Origin: Panicum virgatum
Lineage: Eukaryota > Streptophyta > Magnoliopsida > Poales > Poaceae
Reading direction: 5' to 3'
Assembly: GCF_016808335.1 (NCBI RefSeq)
Contig: NC_053150.1
Span: 24,758,538 to 24,822,537 of the forward strand
DNA: 64,000 nt
Shown here: in pieces, positions 45,113 to 57,916 of the stretch
Layout of the letters: the number at the start of each line of letters is the position of its first letter
Numbering within the stretch: the first letter of the stretch is position 1
The notes under the pieces: model-generated
Database searches by the model: none
Seen by the model: the letters and a program-made list of their open reading frames with translations, nothing else
Told to the model about the DNA's origin: nothing
Made by a program: the position numbers and the translations under genes

Positions 45113-46647
45113 AACAATACAACATATTATGATTCTACTGCATATATCTCTTCAAGAGGATTCCAAAACATCAAGATTTGCTATTTTACGAATTTTCTAT
45201 GAATTGATATTGAATTTCAAAGTTCACAGAAAAACATAGCAAAGAAGTCCCTATAGCACTATTCCACTGAGTCACTGACAACGCAGATAGCCCCCTGGGG
45301 TTTTTCAAATTCAAACATGAAGTCCCTGGGCTATGGTCAGAGAGGGGAGGTGAGGTTTGACCGGCCGTTTCCTGGCGAGGGGCTCACCGGCGGCGAGGGG
45401 CACAAGGCGTGGGAGCTATAGGGGTCCAAGGCGCACCTTTGGGTGGTATTGGAGTGCGGAGAGGAGCTCGGAGGCGGCGGCTTATCGGAGCAGGGCAGGT
45501 CGGCGGTGAAGGTTTAACGGTGGCGGGTGACTCCGGTGAGGATTGGGCGAGGGGAGGTGGTCGACCAGCTGCTCGAGGGCGAGGCGGATCTAGTGGCGGG
45601 GTCAGCACGGGTGGAGGAGGGGCGGAGCTACGAGTTCCACTGTGGGCAGGCGGCGGCGGAGCTCGGGCTACGACGGCGAGGGGGCTCCGGTGGAAATTGG
45701 TCGACGGGAAGTAGCCAGGAAGGTGTGCGAGGGTGAGGCGGAGCAGGTGGAGTGCTCAGCGTGAGCGGAGCGGCTCTGGGAAGCCGGGTCGACCGCGAGA
45801 TGAACTCGCCGGCGTGCTGCGGAGCGGCGGCGTTCTAAGGCGTGGAAGCGAGGAGAGAGCAAAAGGGTGAGAGGAATCGCATTCTGGGGCTTTTGTAGTG
45901 CCCGGGCGCTCGCTAGGAGAGGGCGGTGGCCTCTGCCTTGGCCGGGCCACAGCGACGGCGAGGTGGCGACCATGCGGCGGCTCTGGGCGGCGTGGCACTG
46001 CAGGGGAGGCTCCAGCGTGCAGCCAAGGGCGGTGGAGGAGGGGCAGCTCGACGCGTGGGTGCTAGCGCGTCTCAGAACATGGCCGGGCAGGCTCTCCACT
46101 GCGCCGGCGACGGCACTGCACAGCGGCGGCGGGGGAAAACAGAGCAGGGAGCTGGAGGTGGAAGAAAGGATCATTTTGCAATTTTTGAAAATTCCAGGGA
46201 CTAGTCTGTAAACCAGAGATAACTTTTAAAATAGGGCTCAGATGAAAAAGTGCCCAACATGAAAGTTGTTCAACTTTTCAAGATCTACAACTTTGATGTT
46301 GTGCAAAAATTTATTTGATCAAAGGATAGAGAGCTAATTTTGAAAACAAAGAAAGGAATTTGAATTCAAAGGAACTTGTCTTTTTCAATGAAATTTCACT
46401 TCAAACTTGGGCTGATTTGAAAAGTTTCCTGCCATGTAATGATTACACCACATTTTGCAAAAACACCCTCCACAAAAGCTATAATTGCACACCCAATTCA
46501 AATATAACTGCAGAAAGGACCTTGCATAAAATCATAATTACACATATAACCTTTAATAATTACAAAAATGTCCTTTTTCAAGCAAACACAAGCACATGAT
46601 GTACAAAAGGTATGCAACACTAATGTGCAGACACCTAGGGTATCACA
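45113..46647 (-). repeat. Truncated 3' LTR of B2
   Basis: 1535 bp matching about 56248-57916 of the 5' LTR, without the internal duplication seen there. Starts (minus) TGTGATACCCTAGG at 46647. The last 2.2 kb, which would hold the LTR ORF exons, are deleted. TATA-like CTACAAAAG (minus) lies near 45890. Confidence 0.88.
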
Positions 46648-49600
46648 GCCTTCCCCCCTAAAAGGAATCTCGCCCCGAGATTACAGGAAGAAAAGGAATG
46701 GAAAGATTTGATACCTGAATTTGTTCTTAGAAAGTCAGGAAAGTTTCTTTGGAGAAAATTTTCAGTCTCCCAAGTAGCTTCATCTTTAGTATGATGATTC
46801 CATTGGATCTTGTACATTTTAATCTTCTCCCTTCTAGTACTTCTTTCCTTGGTGTCAAGAATCTTGATTGGATACTCCGTATAAGATAGATCAGATTCAA
46901 TTTCGATATCTTGTGGTTCAAGGATCTCAGTAGGTACCCTGGTGCACTTCCAGAGTTGTGATACATGGAAGACATCATGAATGGCGGCCAACTGAGAAGG
47001 AAGACGAAGTCGGTAGGCAACTGGTCCATAAGTTTCATTAATTTCAAATGGTCCGATGTATCGGGGTGCTAATTTCCCTTTTACGCCAAAGCATTGTACA
47101 CCTCTAGTAGGAGATACTCGCAAATATACGCAATCCCCTACCTTGAATTGTAAAGGATCTCTTCTTTTGTCTGCATAACTTTTCTGTCTTGATTGGGCTG
47201 CTTTAAGATTAGTCTGGACAACTTTAACTTTCTCCTCTGCCTCAGAGACTAAATATGGCCCAAAAATTTTGCGTTCTCCAGCTTGTGACCAACTCAAAGG
47301 AGTTCGGCACCTTCGACCGTATAATGCTTCAAATGGTGCCATTTGCAAGCTGGATTGATAACTGTTATTATATGAGAATTCAGCTAGTGCTAGGCATTTG
47401 TCCCAGTTCTTGCCATATTGAATAGCACATGCCCTCAACATGTCTTCAAGGATTTGATTGATTCGTTCAGTTTGCCCATCAGTTTGTTGATGATAAGCTG
47501 AACTACGAATCAATTTTGTTCCAAGGGATTCTTGCAATTGCTCCCAGAAAGATGCAATAAACTAAGCCCCACAATCAGAAATGATCGTCTTTGGAACTCC
47601 ATGCAAACGGACAATTTGATCGAGATAAATCTCTGCATACTTCTTGGCATAATAAGTAGTATGAACCGGAATAAAATGGGCGGTCTTGGTGAGTCTATCA
47701 ATGATTACCCAAATAGAATCATGCTTCTGCGAAGTGTTGGGTAAACCGACAATAAAATCCATACTGATGTCCTCCCATTTCCAGGATGGAATGGGTAAAG
47801 GTTGGAGAGTACCAGCTACTTTCAAGTGACTAGCCTTAACTATTTGACAGACATCACACTCAGAAACATATCTGGCGATCTCTCTTTTCATTCGAGTCCA
47901 CCAGAAATCTTGTTTAAGATCTTGATACATCTTGGTACTACCGGGATGAATCGAAAACTTCGATAGATGTGCTTCGTCAAGAATTTGCTTTCTAAGCTGA
48001 TGATTCTTGGGTACAACAAGTCGAGATTCAAACCATAAAACTCCTCTATGATCCACACGGAAACATTTGTACTTTGCTTCACCTTGGGATAACTTTTCCT
48101 TAATGATTTTGATACCCTCATCATGTAATTGTGCCATGATGATGCTATCATGAAGTGTAGGCTCAATAGATATATGGTTCAAACTTCCTTGAGGTACCAT
48201 TTCTAGGTTCAACTTCATCATTTCTTGGCATAGAGTCTCATTGAATGGCTCTATAGATAGACAATGACATTGTGACTTGCGGCTGAGTGCATCCGCAACC
48301 ACATTAGCCTTTTCTGGATGATAGTGCACTTCTAGATCATAGTCCTTTATCAACTCTAGCCAGCGTCTCTGCCTCATGTTGAGATCAGCTTGGGTGAAGA
48401 TATATTTGAGACTCTTATGGTCAGTGTAAATATTACAATGAGTCCCCATAAGATGATGTCTCCAAAGCTTGAGAGCGTGTATAACAGCTGCTAACTCCAG
48501 ATCATGTGTTGGATAATTCTTCTCATGATTCCGGAGGGCTCTTGATGCATAAGCAATAACCCGGTTGTCTTGCATAAGCACACAACCAAGTCCTGTACCA
48601 GAAGCATCACAATAAACATCAAAAGGTTTGGTACTGTCCGGTGTAGCCAACACTGGAGCAGTAGTGAGTCGAGCTTTGAGAGTTTGAAAGGCTTCTTCAC
48701 ATTTGTCAGTCCAAACAAATTTCTCTCCCTTCTTCAATAACTCCGTCATAGGCTTGGCTATTCTGGAGAAATCAGGGATGAATCGACGATAGTATCCAGC
48801 TAAACCAAGAAAACTGCGAATTTGATGAACTGAAGTTGGAGATTCCCAATCCATTACTTCTTGTACTTTAGTTGGATCAACTGATATACCATCACTGGAG
48901 ATAGTATGGCCTAAGAATTTCACACTATCCAGCCAAAATTCACACTTGGAGAATTTGGCATAAAGATGATGATCTCGTAATCGTTGAAGAACGATACGCA
49001 AATGTTGCTCGTTCTCTTCTTCATTTTTGGAGTAGATCAAAATATCGTCAATGAATACAACGACAAATTTATCCAGCTCCGGCATGAAGACTGAATTCAT
49101 CAAGTACATAAAATATGATGGGGCATTGGTAAGACCAAAAGACATAACCAGATATTCATAGAGTCCATATCTGGTCGAGAAAGCAGTCTTTGGAATATCA
49201 CATGGCTTGATCTTAATTTGATGGTAGCCAGAACGAAGATCAATTTTTGAGAAAACCTTGGCTCCAGCTAACTGATCAAACAGAATATCAATGCGGGGAA
49301 GAGGATACTTATTTTTAATAGTAACCGCATTGAGTGGTCGATAATCAACACATAGCCTCAAGCTGTTGTCCTTCTTCTTTACAAACAGGGCTGGACATCC
49401 CCAGGGTGAAGAACTTGGACGAATAAAGCCCTTGTCAAGAAGGTCTTGGAGTTGGACTTTCAATTCTGCTAACTCATTAGGAGGCATTCGGTACGACCTC
49501 TTAGATATAGGGGCGGTACCGAGTTGAAGTTCAATAACAAACTCGATATCTCTATCAGGGGGCATTCCAGGCAAATCATCTGGAAATACATCCGCATACT

Positions 49601-51179
49601 CCCACACAATAGGGATATCTTCAAGTTTAATTTCTTTTGTGGCATAAGCACAAGAGTTGAAGCACTCTCGTTGTGGAAGATAGAGTATGGTGGCTCCTTG
49701 ATGTGGTGAATCTATCTCGATGGCTCGGGAAGAGATATCTAACAGTACTTTATGTTTAGTCATCCAATCCATGCCCAAAATAAGATCCATGCCTTCTAAA
49801 TTCAACAAGATCAAATCTGTCTTGATCAAACTACTACCCAGCTTAATTGGCACATGTCTAGTGATTTGATTGGAAGCTATCTTCCCACCAGAGGTTGTTA
49901 TCATAAAAGATCCCTTAGTATGACAAAAGTCCAACCCTATTCTTGCTCCAAATTTGGCACTTATAAAACTATGAGTTGCACCAGAATCAAATAATATGAC
50001 TGCGGGTTTATTATGGATAGAGAAAGTACCCGTCATGACTGGTGCTCCTTCTGGAAGGTCTGCAAGAGTAGTGAAGTTAACTCGCCCTTGCCGGACTTGC
50101 ACCATTTGCCTCTTGCCCTTGCTCTTGTTGTTGTTCTGGTTGGAGTTTTGCCCTGAATTATTCTTTCTGGGTTGCGGACAATTCTTGGCATAGTGAGAAG
50201 TACTGCCGCAGTTGAAGCATCGATTATTACCATTCCCACTATTGAACTGTGGGGCATTTGGCCTTGGGCCAAACTGCTGCTATTGCTGCTGCTGAGGCAC
50301 TGGAGGTCTGAATCCTCCCTACTGCTGAGGCGGCCTAAAGACAAGCCTACCCACTGGGGCATTTCTTTGTGGAGGCCTTGGTGGAGTGTTCTGCACCAAA
50401 CGATACCTCGGTGGCTGAGCACTCGAGGGTCCCGTTGGTGCCTTTCGTTTCTTCTCGGCACGATGTGCAGCAATACAGTCCTCTTGAGTAATGGCCAGGT
50501 TGACCAGCTCATTGTAGGTGTTGGGCTGAATAAGGTTCAGGCGTTCCTTGAGCTTGGTAGTGAGGCCACGACTAAAACGATCACATTTCTTGGCATCAGT
50601 ATCAGCATGATGGCCCGTATATTGGCACAGGTGATTGAAAGTCTGTGCATATTGTAGAACAGTGCGGGTTCCTTGATTTAGAGCCAAGAACTCATTCAAC
50701 TTTCTCTCTATCAGTCCCTCAGGAATATGATGTGATCTGAAGGCAGTTCGGAATTCCTCCCAAGAGATGACATGTTCAGCAGGCTGCATCTCACAATAAT
50801 GATCCCACCATATACGTGCAAGACCACGAAGTTGTTGGGCGGCAAAGTGGGCCTTGTTTGCATCAGCACACGGTACCGCTAACAGAGCAAACTTGGAATT
50901 GATTGTACGGAGCCAAGCATCAGCATCCAGTGGGTCATCAGCTCGGCTGAAAAGTGGAGGTTGGGTACCAAAGAACTCCTGGTAACCCCCGGGTTGAGCA
51001 TCCCGTCCTCCATGCTGTTGGCGTGGCTGATTCTGTTGCCCCTGGACCAACTGGGGTAGCAGCTCAGTCTGCATGGCCATTAAGTCGGCCAGATTCAATG
51101 GTGGTGGCAGTGGCTGCTGAGATCCACTGCCAGTCTCACGGTCGAAGCCTTCAGGCGTTCCACGAGTTTGACCAACCAT
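46635..51179 (-). pseudogene. gag-pol: gag-pol of B2, three TAG codons
   Basis: One reading frame from ATG 51179 to the end of the chromodomain, broken only by TAG at 50321-50319, 50282-50280 and 47564-47562 (codons 287, 300 and 1206). All three replace Gln seen in B1 or in the repeat context. The Gln-rich run is shorter than in B1. Zinc knuckle near 50200, protease [14 protein letters not shown] with FIDD, RNase H ending [10 protein letters not shown], integrase with [21 protein letters not shown]-stop (normally ISDRGPQ) and TDGQTERINQ, chromodomain YKIQWNHHTKDEATWETE. A small frame slip changes the last 30 residues relative to B1. Confidence 0.92.
46648..46682 (-). other. Polypurine tract and pre-PPT hairpin of B2
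   Basis: Minus strand CCTTTTAGGGGGGAAGGC abuts the 3' LTR at 46647. The hairpin AATCTCG-GGG-CGAGATT (46666-46682) differs from B1 only in its loop. Confidence 0.85.
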
Positions 51180-51816
51180 CTTTAATTATGGAAGACATCT
51201 ATTAGATACATTTCTCTTGCTCCCAAAATCAATGGTAAGTGCAATGATCAAACACTGGATATCAAAATTAAATCAGCAGAATTTAACTAAATGCGGTGTA
51301 GCACAATATGCACCACACATATTTGTGCAACTCATAACTCAGAACTAGTCAGCTGTTAGATAGCCTCATGCTCCATCGTATTGATACTCAACGCTGAGAG
51401 CAAAAAGTTTAAAGAAGATAATCTAGCAATTCACTCTTCACTGTTCTATGCTACGCTGCTAATCAACAGAGATCATAGAAGTGATTGGACTAAAATAGAG
51501 TCTCCTAGATTCAATAGGCTAAATTTGATGAGCACACATGCCACAAAATTTGCAACATCTTAATATTCATCAAACAGCGTGGAAATGCACAAATGAAGAG
51601 ATTTGGCAAGTAGGAAGATCATGATTTCCAAACTGGTAGTTGCTACTTATATTACATCCAAAGTAGCATTTTTCATACAACCTACATCACACACGCTTAC
51701 CACATATAATACAACAAGTGGTACTCCTCCCTAAGGCTATTTTACAACATCTCTTCCCTATGTACATATGCTACAACAAGAGAAAACACTAACTATCTAG
51801 AACAAGTCTAAGGCGC

Positions 51817-52719
51817 CTAGAAGTCATCGAGGTTGCCCACAGAAGAGGCACTGCCAGAAGAAGAGTCGTCCGGCTGAGGGTTAGGCTCAGCAAGCGCGTG
51901 CTCTGAAGCAATCTCTGAAACTCCCTCCATCTGCTCTGGATCCTCTTCTGCTGCTGCAGGCGCGGCTGGAACATCTAGTTGCTCTTGGAGCACACCAATA
52001 TGGGCCAAAGCATCAGCCCAATCTACCTGAAGCTCATGCACCTGCCCCTGAAGAAAACCAATAACTGTGTTGCGCTGCTCTATCTCAGCACCATGCTCCA
52101 TAGCCTGATGCTCAAACTGTGCAATGGCCTGATCCCTACCAGCAACGGCATCCTGAAGTCCCTGAATCTGAGTATCCCTCAAACGAAGACCTCGCTGGAA
52201 GGATTGAGCTAAGTCTATCACCTGCTCCATGTGTCGCTGCTGAAGTATCTGGTAGTGAGACTGCGCATTCATATATATGACTACTGCCTGAATAGTCTCC
52301 TCAGCTATATCTCCAATTAAGTGCCCAAAGTGTGTGGTCCTGAAGAGCCACTCTGCATTACCAGCATTGACTGCTAGAAACAAACCAATAGGATACGCAA
52401 CTACCTCCTCAGGATGGTGCTCACAAAAAGTAGTAATAGCTCTGAGAGCTGCCGTCTCAAAAGCATCCACCAAACGATATCCCACCACCTCAATATCAAT
52501 AGGTGGCCAATCCAAGGTGGGGTGCTGGGGAATGGTCATGGTAACTCGGTTCTTCTGAATTCCATCCTCAGAAAACTGGCGTCCCGTGTACTGGGGTGGA
52601 TCTGGGTAGTGGAAGATACGAAGTGAATCCCAAAGAATCCTCGAAAAACCCTCCCAGTACAGACAGTCGGTATGAGCAGTTCCCTCCTCATCCCAACGGA
52701 TATGGTAACAGTCCGCCAT
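51817..52719 (-). CDS. ORF0 of B2, intact
   Basis: 300 codons from ATG 52719 (MADCYHIRWDEEG); a Met three codons further upstream also exists, but the conserved splice-acceptor-like TTTTTGATTCAG ends exactly at this ATG. The N-terminal half contains CLYWEGFSRILWDSLRIFHY and DAFETAALRAITTFCEHHPEE. The C-terminal half has heptad-rich helices (LAQSFQRGLRLRDTQIQGLQ, HGAEIEQRNTVIGFLQGQV) and an acidic tail ending SSVGNLDDF. It lies between leader and gag in its own frame. The frame is open in B2 although gag-pol has three stops. It resembles the 'ORF0' reported before gag in RIRE3/RIRE8-type elements; no enzymatic motif is visible. A coiled-coil protein that self-associates is likely (inference). 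Confidence 0.82.
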   Translation of the reverse strand: MADCYHIRWDEEGTAHTDCLYWEGFSRILWDSLRIFHYPDPPQYTGRQFSEDGIQKNRVTMTIPQHPTLDWPPIDIEVVGYRLVDAFETAALRAITTFCEHHPEEVVAYPIGLFLAVNAGNAEWLFRTTHFGHLIGDIAEETIQAVVIYMNAQSHYQILQQRHMEQVIDLAQSFQRGLRLRDTQIQGLQDAVAGRDQAIAQFEHQAMEHGAEIEQRNTVIGFLQGQVHELQVDWADALAHIGVLQEQLDVPAAPAAAEEDPEQMEGVSEIASEHALAEPNPQPDDSSSGSASSVGNLDDF

Positions 52720-53159
52720 CTGAATCAAAAAGATTCAAATGTGAGTAATGTAATTATCTCAAGACTTCTCAAATAAAGCTTTAAGAAGACTGCAGAAAAG
52801 CAAATATGATTCTAATTCAAAAGATGATATGGTTCCAAACTCAGAAAATAATAAACCACAATTGGTACTGGTTCATCATTTGAGATTCTAAGGAATAAAA
52901 AGATCCTTATAACAACAAGATGGGGCTTAGGATGAAAACAAGACTCAAAACCATCTTTCTCATCCAAGAAAATCTAAGCATTTTAACAAGCATGCTCCAA
53001 AAATCAAAATTTAACTTATTCATGATTTAAGCACACTAACACTTATCTATGAGGATTCATACTAGAAATTCCTTAAAAAGCTCATGTAACAACTTTAAAC
53101 ACTAGGAACCAAAGTAACATCAATCAATATGCATGCACGTCCTGTTCGTTCCTCACAAG

Positions 53160-53710
53160 ATAAACAATTACCAACTATCGTTGGGCTTATGTGGTTAGCA
53201 TGGTGGCATACATAAATACGGCTCTCCCTATATAGCTAGTCGATACATTCTAACCGTTCTTAACTTATCAAATCGCGGTTAGTGTACCTGCAGAAGATTG
53301 ACAGAACATATATATATATCCAATGAACCTTTCATGCCAGCACTCATGAAAGCGTCCCCAAACATTACCGCTCACTATAGAAGCGGCAGCCATACAATTT
53401 CCGCCGTATGGCCAACGTTAATATACGCTACTCAGTGGCGTATTCACGAGTTCCTTTACTCCCAATATAGTCGACCGAAATCGGTATATTGGCAGTAGCT
53501 CAAGTAGGTCACTGCTTGAGCGCAGCGTTCGGTTCGCATCGCCGACGGGAAGGTCAGACTCCCTCAGCTGACTGAGCACACTTTACTTCCAATATAGTCA
53601 ACTAATAGTCGGTATATTGGAAGCACCTCAAGTTAGCCACTGCTTGAGGGCAGCGTTCGGCTCGCATCACCGACGGGAAGGTCAGACTCCCTCAGCTGAC
53701 TGAGGATCCT
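53160..53710 (-). promoter_or_regulatory. Structured leader of B2
   Basis: Counterpart of 23690-24243. The tandem unit and most stems are kept: CCAAC/GTTGG near 53171-53184 with the centre changed, CTTTCATG/CATGAAAG near 53328-53351, CCATAC/GTATGG near 53390-53410, CTCAAG/CTTGAG pairs near 53497-53520 and 53626-53648, CTCAG/CTGAG twice. Confidence 0.6.
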
Positions 53711-53973
53711 TACCTTCTTACCTCAACGTAGGTGCGTCGTTACAAGAATTAAGAGTTGCTTGTGAGTATGGTTTAACAAAAATGTAAAGTGATGGAAGTC
53801 AGATAACATAAACCATACATAAATAACCACCTAGTAATTCCCGTAAATTCGCTAGGACTTTACGTTCTATGCACAACCCTTAACGAATCCAACGTACTTT
53901 TTCAAAATTCTTTGTTGTTCCATTTTATACGGAAAATGATTTTTAAGGTTCCAACACCTCTGGTGTATGCTTG

Positions 53974-53989
53974 CAGCTCTGATGCCAGC
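53974..53989 (-). other. Primer binding site of B2
   Basis: Minus strand GCTGGCATCAGAGCTG directly after the LTR end (53990); one base differs from the iMet-type site of B1 (TGGTATCAGAGC). Confidence 0.88.
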
Positions 53990-54355
53990 TGTGGCAGAAC
54001 CACCTGAATTATCCCAGCTCAAGTGCGCAGGGCATCACCATAAAGGCAACACTAGCTCAAACGCACTTCAAACGGAACAATTCTTGGTCTGTCAGGTAAC
54101 GTCCCGATACAACCACCGGTTCTCGGATCGAACAAGCATACCCCGCATGAAGGCGAGTCCAGAGATATTACAACCACCATTTTACAACACAGGCATAGTA
54201 AAGATTACAAACCAGTTCAAACCATTATTACAAAACCAACTTAAGTAAAGCAGTTATACAAACCATAACATAAGTTCAGAGTTTAGACAGCGGAAGATAA
54301 AACACGACGGCTACAACACGTCGCAAAAGGATACCAGGCTAGCCCAAGCATGGTA

Positions 54356-55621
54356 TCACTCATCAAAGTCATTGCCGGCCGAGGACGTATCCCACTCGAC
54401 GGACCAGCCATGAGGCAAAGAGCACGGGTAGGTCAAACTAGCGACCTGCTCTTCGAAACTCATACTTGAAAGAAAGTTCAACAGCAAGGCTGAGTATTCT
54501 AATACTCAGCAAGACTTAACCGTCAACGGGTATACTAAACCCACTGTAGCTAGACCATGCAAGGTTTGTGAGGCTTTGGTTTCCTTTTTGCTGAAAAGCA
54601 ATAAAGAGTAGGTCCTTACTTTTAAATTTTAGCTTTCATGATTCTAGTAGATTAACCATTCTAGGTAAGAAACTACTAATCAACCATGGTAGATCTTTTA
54701 AGCAAGCATCAAGATTAACACATAGTAATGTTGCTCTTATTACTCTGTGTGGCAAAGAGATCAAGCAGTCCCAAACTGTGAGAAGCAGACGATTCGAATC
54801 GAATTTCTTAACCTGTCCAGGCAAACCTAACACACACGTCTGGAACACCGTGGGGTCATTTCCAAACAACCGTTTACCTTTCTTTCCAGCTTGTGGATAG
54901 GGTCACTCTCCCCGACTACAGGGCACCAACTTCCTCCCTGCAGCCGCGGTGTTGCGCAACATAAACATAAATAAAACCTATCTCTAAGAGAGAGTGAAAG
55001 GTATATCCACTCCCCGGTCCAATCGGTGACTAGGCTTACCGCGTACCATATTTACGGCATGTGGCTAGTACGTTCAAAAACTTAACCAGCACTACCACAC
55101 ACCGCGACCTTAGCAAGTTCATCAACACAGACGGGGTCTCACCAAAGGTCATGATATCGAACACGACCCCGTCCGTCGTCCTTATATTGATAACAGAAAG
55201 TAAACACGCAATTCCTATAAAGCTCGCGAGTGACAGGCAATCACTCGACTTTTACCGGTCCTATAAGCTTAGCAAGTAGTCGAACTCAAGTCTAGTGTTC
55301 AGTACATAGGTTCCTAGGATCATGCATCTAGGGTTTCAATTCAAATCCTAAGAACTGTAAATGCACAAGTAAATAATAACAGTAAATGATAATAATTTGA
55401 AATATAGGTTATGTCCGGGGCTTGCCTTCTCGGTAGTCGCTAACTATTTCAGCTCTAGGCTCTTCTGAACTTTGGTTCGGGGCTTCAGTTAGTTCAGCGG
55501 CGTTCACCTGGACTTCTGGATCACCTCCGTCAGACTCCGGGATCAGCTCGTACATCCCGTCCGACAAAGCAGTCGTATCTATATGTAATGCAAGAACAGA
55601 ATTATAAACACACATGGGCAA
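54356..55621 (-). pseudogene. LTR-encoded spliced ORF, B2 copy (acceptor altered)
   Basis: Exon 2 is 55426-55578 (153 nt, same as B1; ATG upstream at 55621), exon 3 is 54356-54465 (110 nt, same as B1). The GC donor CGAGAAG|GCAAGCC is kept. The acceptor reads TTTCAAGTATG where B1 has TTTCAGGTATG, so the AG needed for the in-frame junction is lost. Coding differences from B1 are mostly conservative (MSFEEQVASLTYPCS, NDFDE-stop). Confidence 0.45.
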
Positions 55622-56992
55622 TCGTTTATAAAGTAGTTAAATAACAATTCTAACTACACACGGCATCATGATCAACAGCACAAATGAAGTTTACTAACTT
55701 CATAAACAAGCGGGGGTGATTTCCTATAACAAGTAAGTTATGGTTTGCTAATAAATAAACAACTCAAAGTACAAACAGAAATAATTTTAGCAAAAATTAC
55801 CCTAAACAGAACATGAACAGGTTAAGCTACCCAGTAAGAATCATGCCAAAACATGTAGCCATTTATTCACAACAAACCATTCATTCAGACAACACCTAGA
55901 ACAAACGTGAATTATACAGGTCAAACTATAGCAAAACAGAAGCTCAAAATTTAACAGGAGGTCGACACAGAAATGAAATAGGTACTGTGAATTTTTCATG
56001 ATTTTATCTGCAAATAAATAATTATGAGAAAATAAACAAAACAGAACAACAGATTAGCAAGATTCATTTTTATAGAACTGAGCAAGAAATTTTTATAGAA
56101 ACACTATATACATATGAGTAAATCACCATAAAAATTTCATTGCTAGATAAGGCTTCAAACAGTTGTTAAGAAAAAGATAAAATCAACTAATATTTATGCA
56201 CTAGTAACACAAATCAAATTCTACAGCAAAAACATGCAACTAAATACTAACATATTATGATTCTACTGCATAGATCTCTTCAAGAGGATTCAAAAACATC
56301 AAGATTTGCTATTTTACGAATTTTATACGAATTGATATTGAATTTCAAAGTTCACAGAAAAACATAGCAAAGAAGTCCCTATAGCACTATTCCACTGAGT
56401 CACTGACAACGCAGATAGCCCCCTGGGGTTTTTCAAATTCAAACACGAAGTCCCTGGGCTATGGTCAGAGAGGGGAGGCAAGGTTTGACCGGCCGTTTCC
56501 CGACGAGGGGCTCACCGGCGGCGAGGGGAACAAGGCGTGGGAGCTATAGGGGTCCAAGGCGCACCTCTGGGTGGTATTGGGGTGCGGAGAGGAGCTCGGA
56601 GGCGGTGGCTCGTCGGAGCAGGGCGGGTCGGCGGCGAAGGTTTAACGGCGGCAGGTGACTCCGGTGAGGATTTGGCGAGGGAAGGTGGTCGACCAGCTGC
56701 TCGAGGGTGAGGCGGATCTAGTGGCAGGGTCAGCGCGGGCGGAGGAGGGGCGGAGCTACGAGTTCCATAGCAGGCGGCGGCGGAGCTCGGGCTACGACGG
56801 CGAGGGGGCTCCGGTGGAAATTGGTCGACGGGAAGTAGCCAGGAAGGTGTGCGAGGGTGAGGCAGAGCTGGTGGAGTGCTCAGTGTGAGCGGAGCGGCTC
56901 TGGGAAGACCGCGAGATGAGCTTGCCGGCGTGCTGCGGAACGGCGGCGTTCTGAGGCGTGGAAGAGAGGAGAGAGCAAAAGGGTGAGAGGAA

Positions 56993-57398
56993 TCGCATTC
57001 TGGGGCTTATGTAGTGCCCGAGCGCTCGCTAGGAGAGGGCATTGGCCTCTGCCTTGGCCGGCCACGGCGACGGCGAGGTGGCGACCATTGCTCGGCTCTG
57101 GGCGGCGTGGCACTGCAGGGGCTCCAGCGCGCAGCCAAGGGCGGTGGAGGAAGGGCAGCTCGACGCTGGGTGCCAGCGCGACTTAGACATGGCCGGGCAG
57201 GCTCTCCACTGCGCCGGTCGCATTCTGGGGCTTATGTAGTGCTTGAGCGCTCGCTAGGAGAGGGGCGGCGGCTCTGGGCGGCGTGGCACTGCAGGGGAGG
57301 CTCCAGCGCGCAGCCAAGGGCGGTGGAGGAAGGGCAGCTCGACGCGTGGGTGCCAGCGCGACTTAGAACATGGCCGGGCAGGCTCTCCACTGCGCCGG
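56993..57398 (-). repeat. 225-bp offset tandem duplication of the core promoter in the B2 5' LTR
   Basis: TCGCATTCTGGGGCTTATGTAG occurs at 56993 and 57218, and both copies continue through GGCTCTGGGCGGCGTGGCAC to GCGCCGG. The second copy lacks about 50 bp. Each has a TATA-like CTACATAAG on the minus strand (57006-57014 and 57231-57239). The truncated 3' LTR has one copy only. Confidence 0.8.
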
Positions 57399-57916
57399 TG
57401 ACGGCACTGCACAGCGGCGGCGGGGGAAAACAGAGCAGGGAGCTGGAGGTGGAAGAAAGGATCATTTTGCAATTTCTGAAAATTCCAGGGACTAGTCTGT
57501 AAACCAGAGATAACTTTTAAAATAGGGCTCAGATGAAAAAGTGCCCAACATGAAAGTTGTTCAACTTTTCAAAATCTACAACTTTGATGTTGTGCAAAAA
57601 TTTATTTGATTAAAGGATAGAGATCTAATTTTGAAAACAAGGAAAGGAATTTGAATTCAAAGGAACTTGTCTTTTTCAATGAAATTTCACTTCAAACTTG
57701 GGCTGATTTGAAAAGTTTCCTGCCATGTAATGATTGCACCACAAAAGCTATAATTGAACACCCAATTCAAATATAACTGCAGAAAGGACCTTGCATAAAA
57801 TCATAATTACACATATAACCTAAAATAATTACAAAAAGGTCCTTTTTCAAGCAAAAACAAGCACATGGTGTACAAAAGGTATGCAACACTAATGTGCAGA
57901 CACCTAGGGTGTCACA

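Larger units (their letters stand above)
45113..57916 (-). mobile_element. Element B2: family B chromovirus, minus strand, 3' LTR truncated
   Basis: 5' LTR 53990-57916, primer site, hairpin leader, intact ORF0, gag-pol with three TAG codons, PPT, truncated 3' LTR 45113-46647. Internal region 7342 bp, close to the 7326 bp of B1. It was inserted in the RT of A2: at 57917 the A2 sequence resumes with ATGACCGAGG. The left flank and target-site duplication are gone because a deletion joined the middle of the B2 3' LTR to the middle of the A2 3' LTR at 45112/45113. Confidence 0.92.
53990..57916 (-). repeat. 5' LTR of B2
   Basis: 3927 bp, starting (minus) TGTGACACCCTAGG at 57916 and ending TTCTGCCACA at 53990. 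It is about 110 bp longer than the B1 LTR, mostly through a duplication of the promoter region (56993-57398). Confidence 0.92.
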
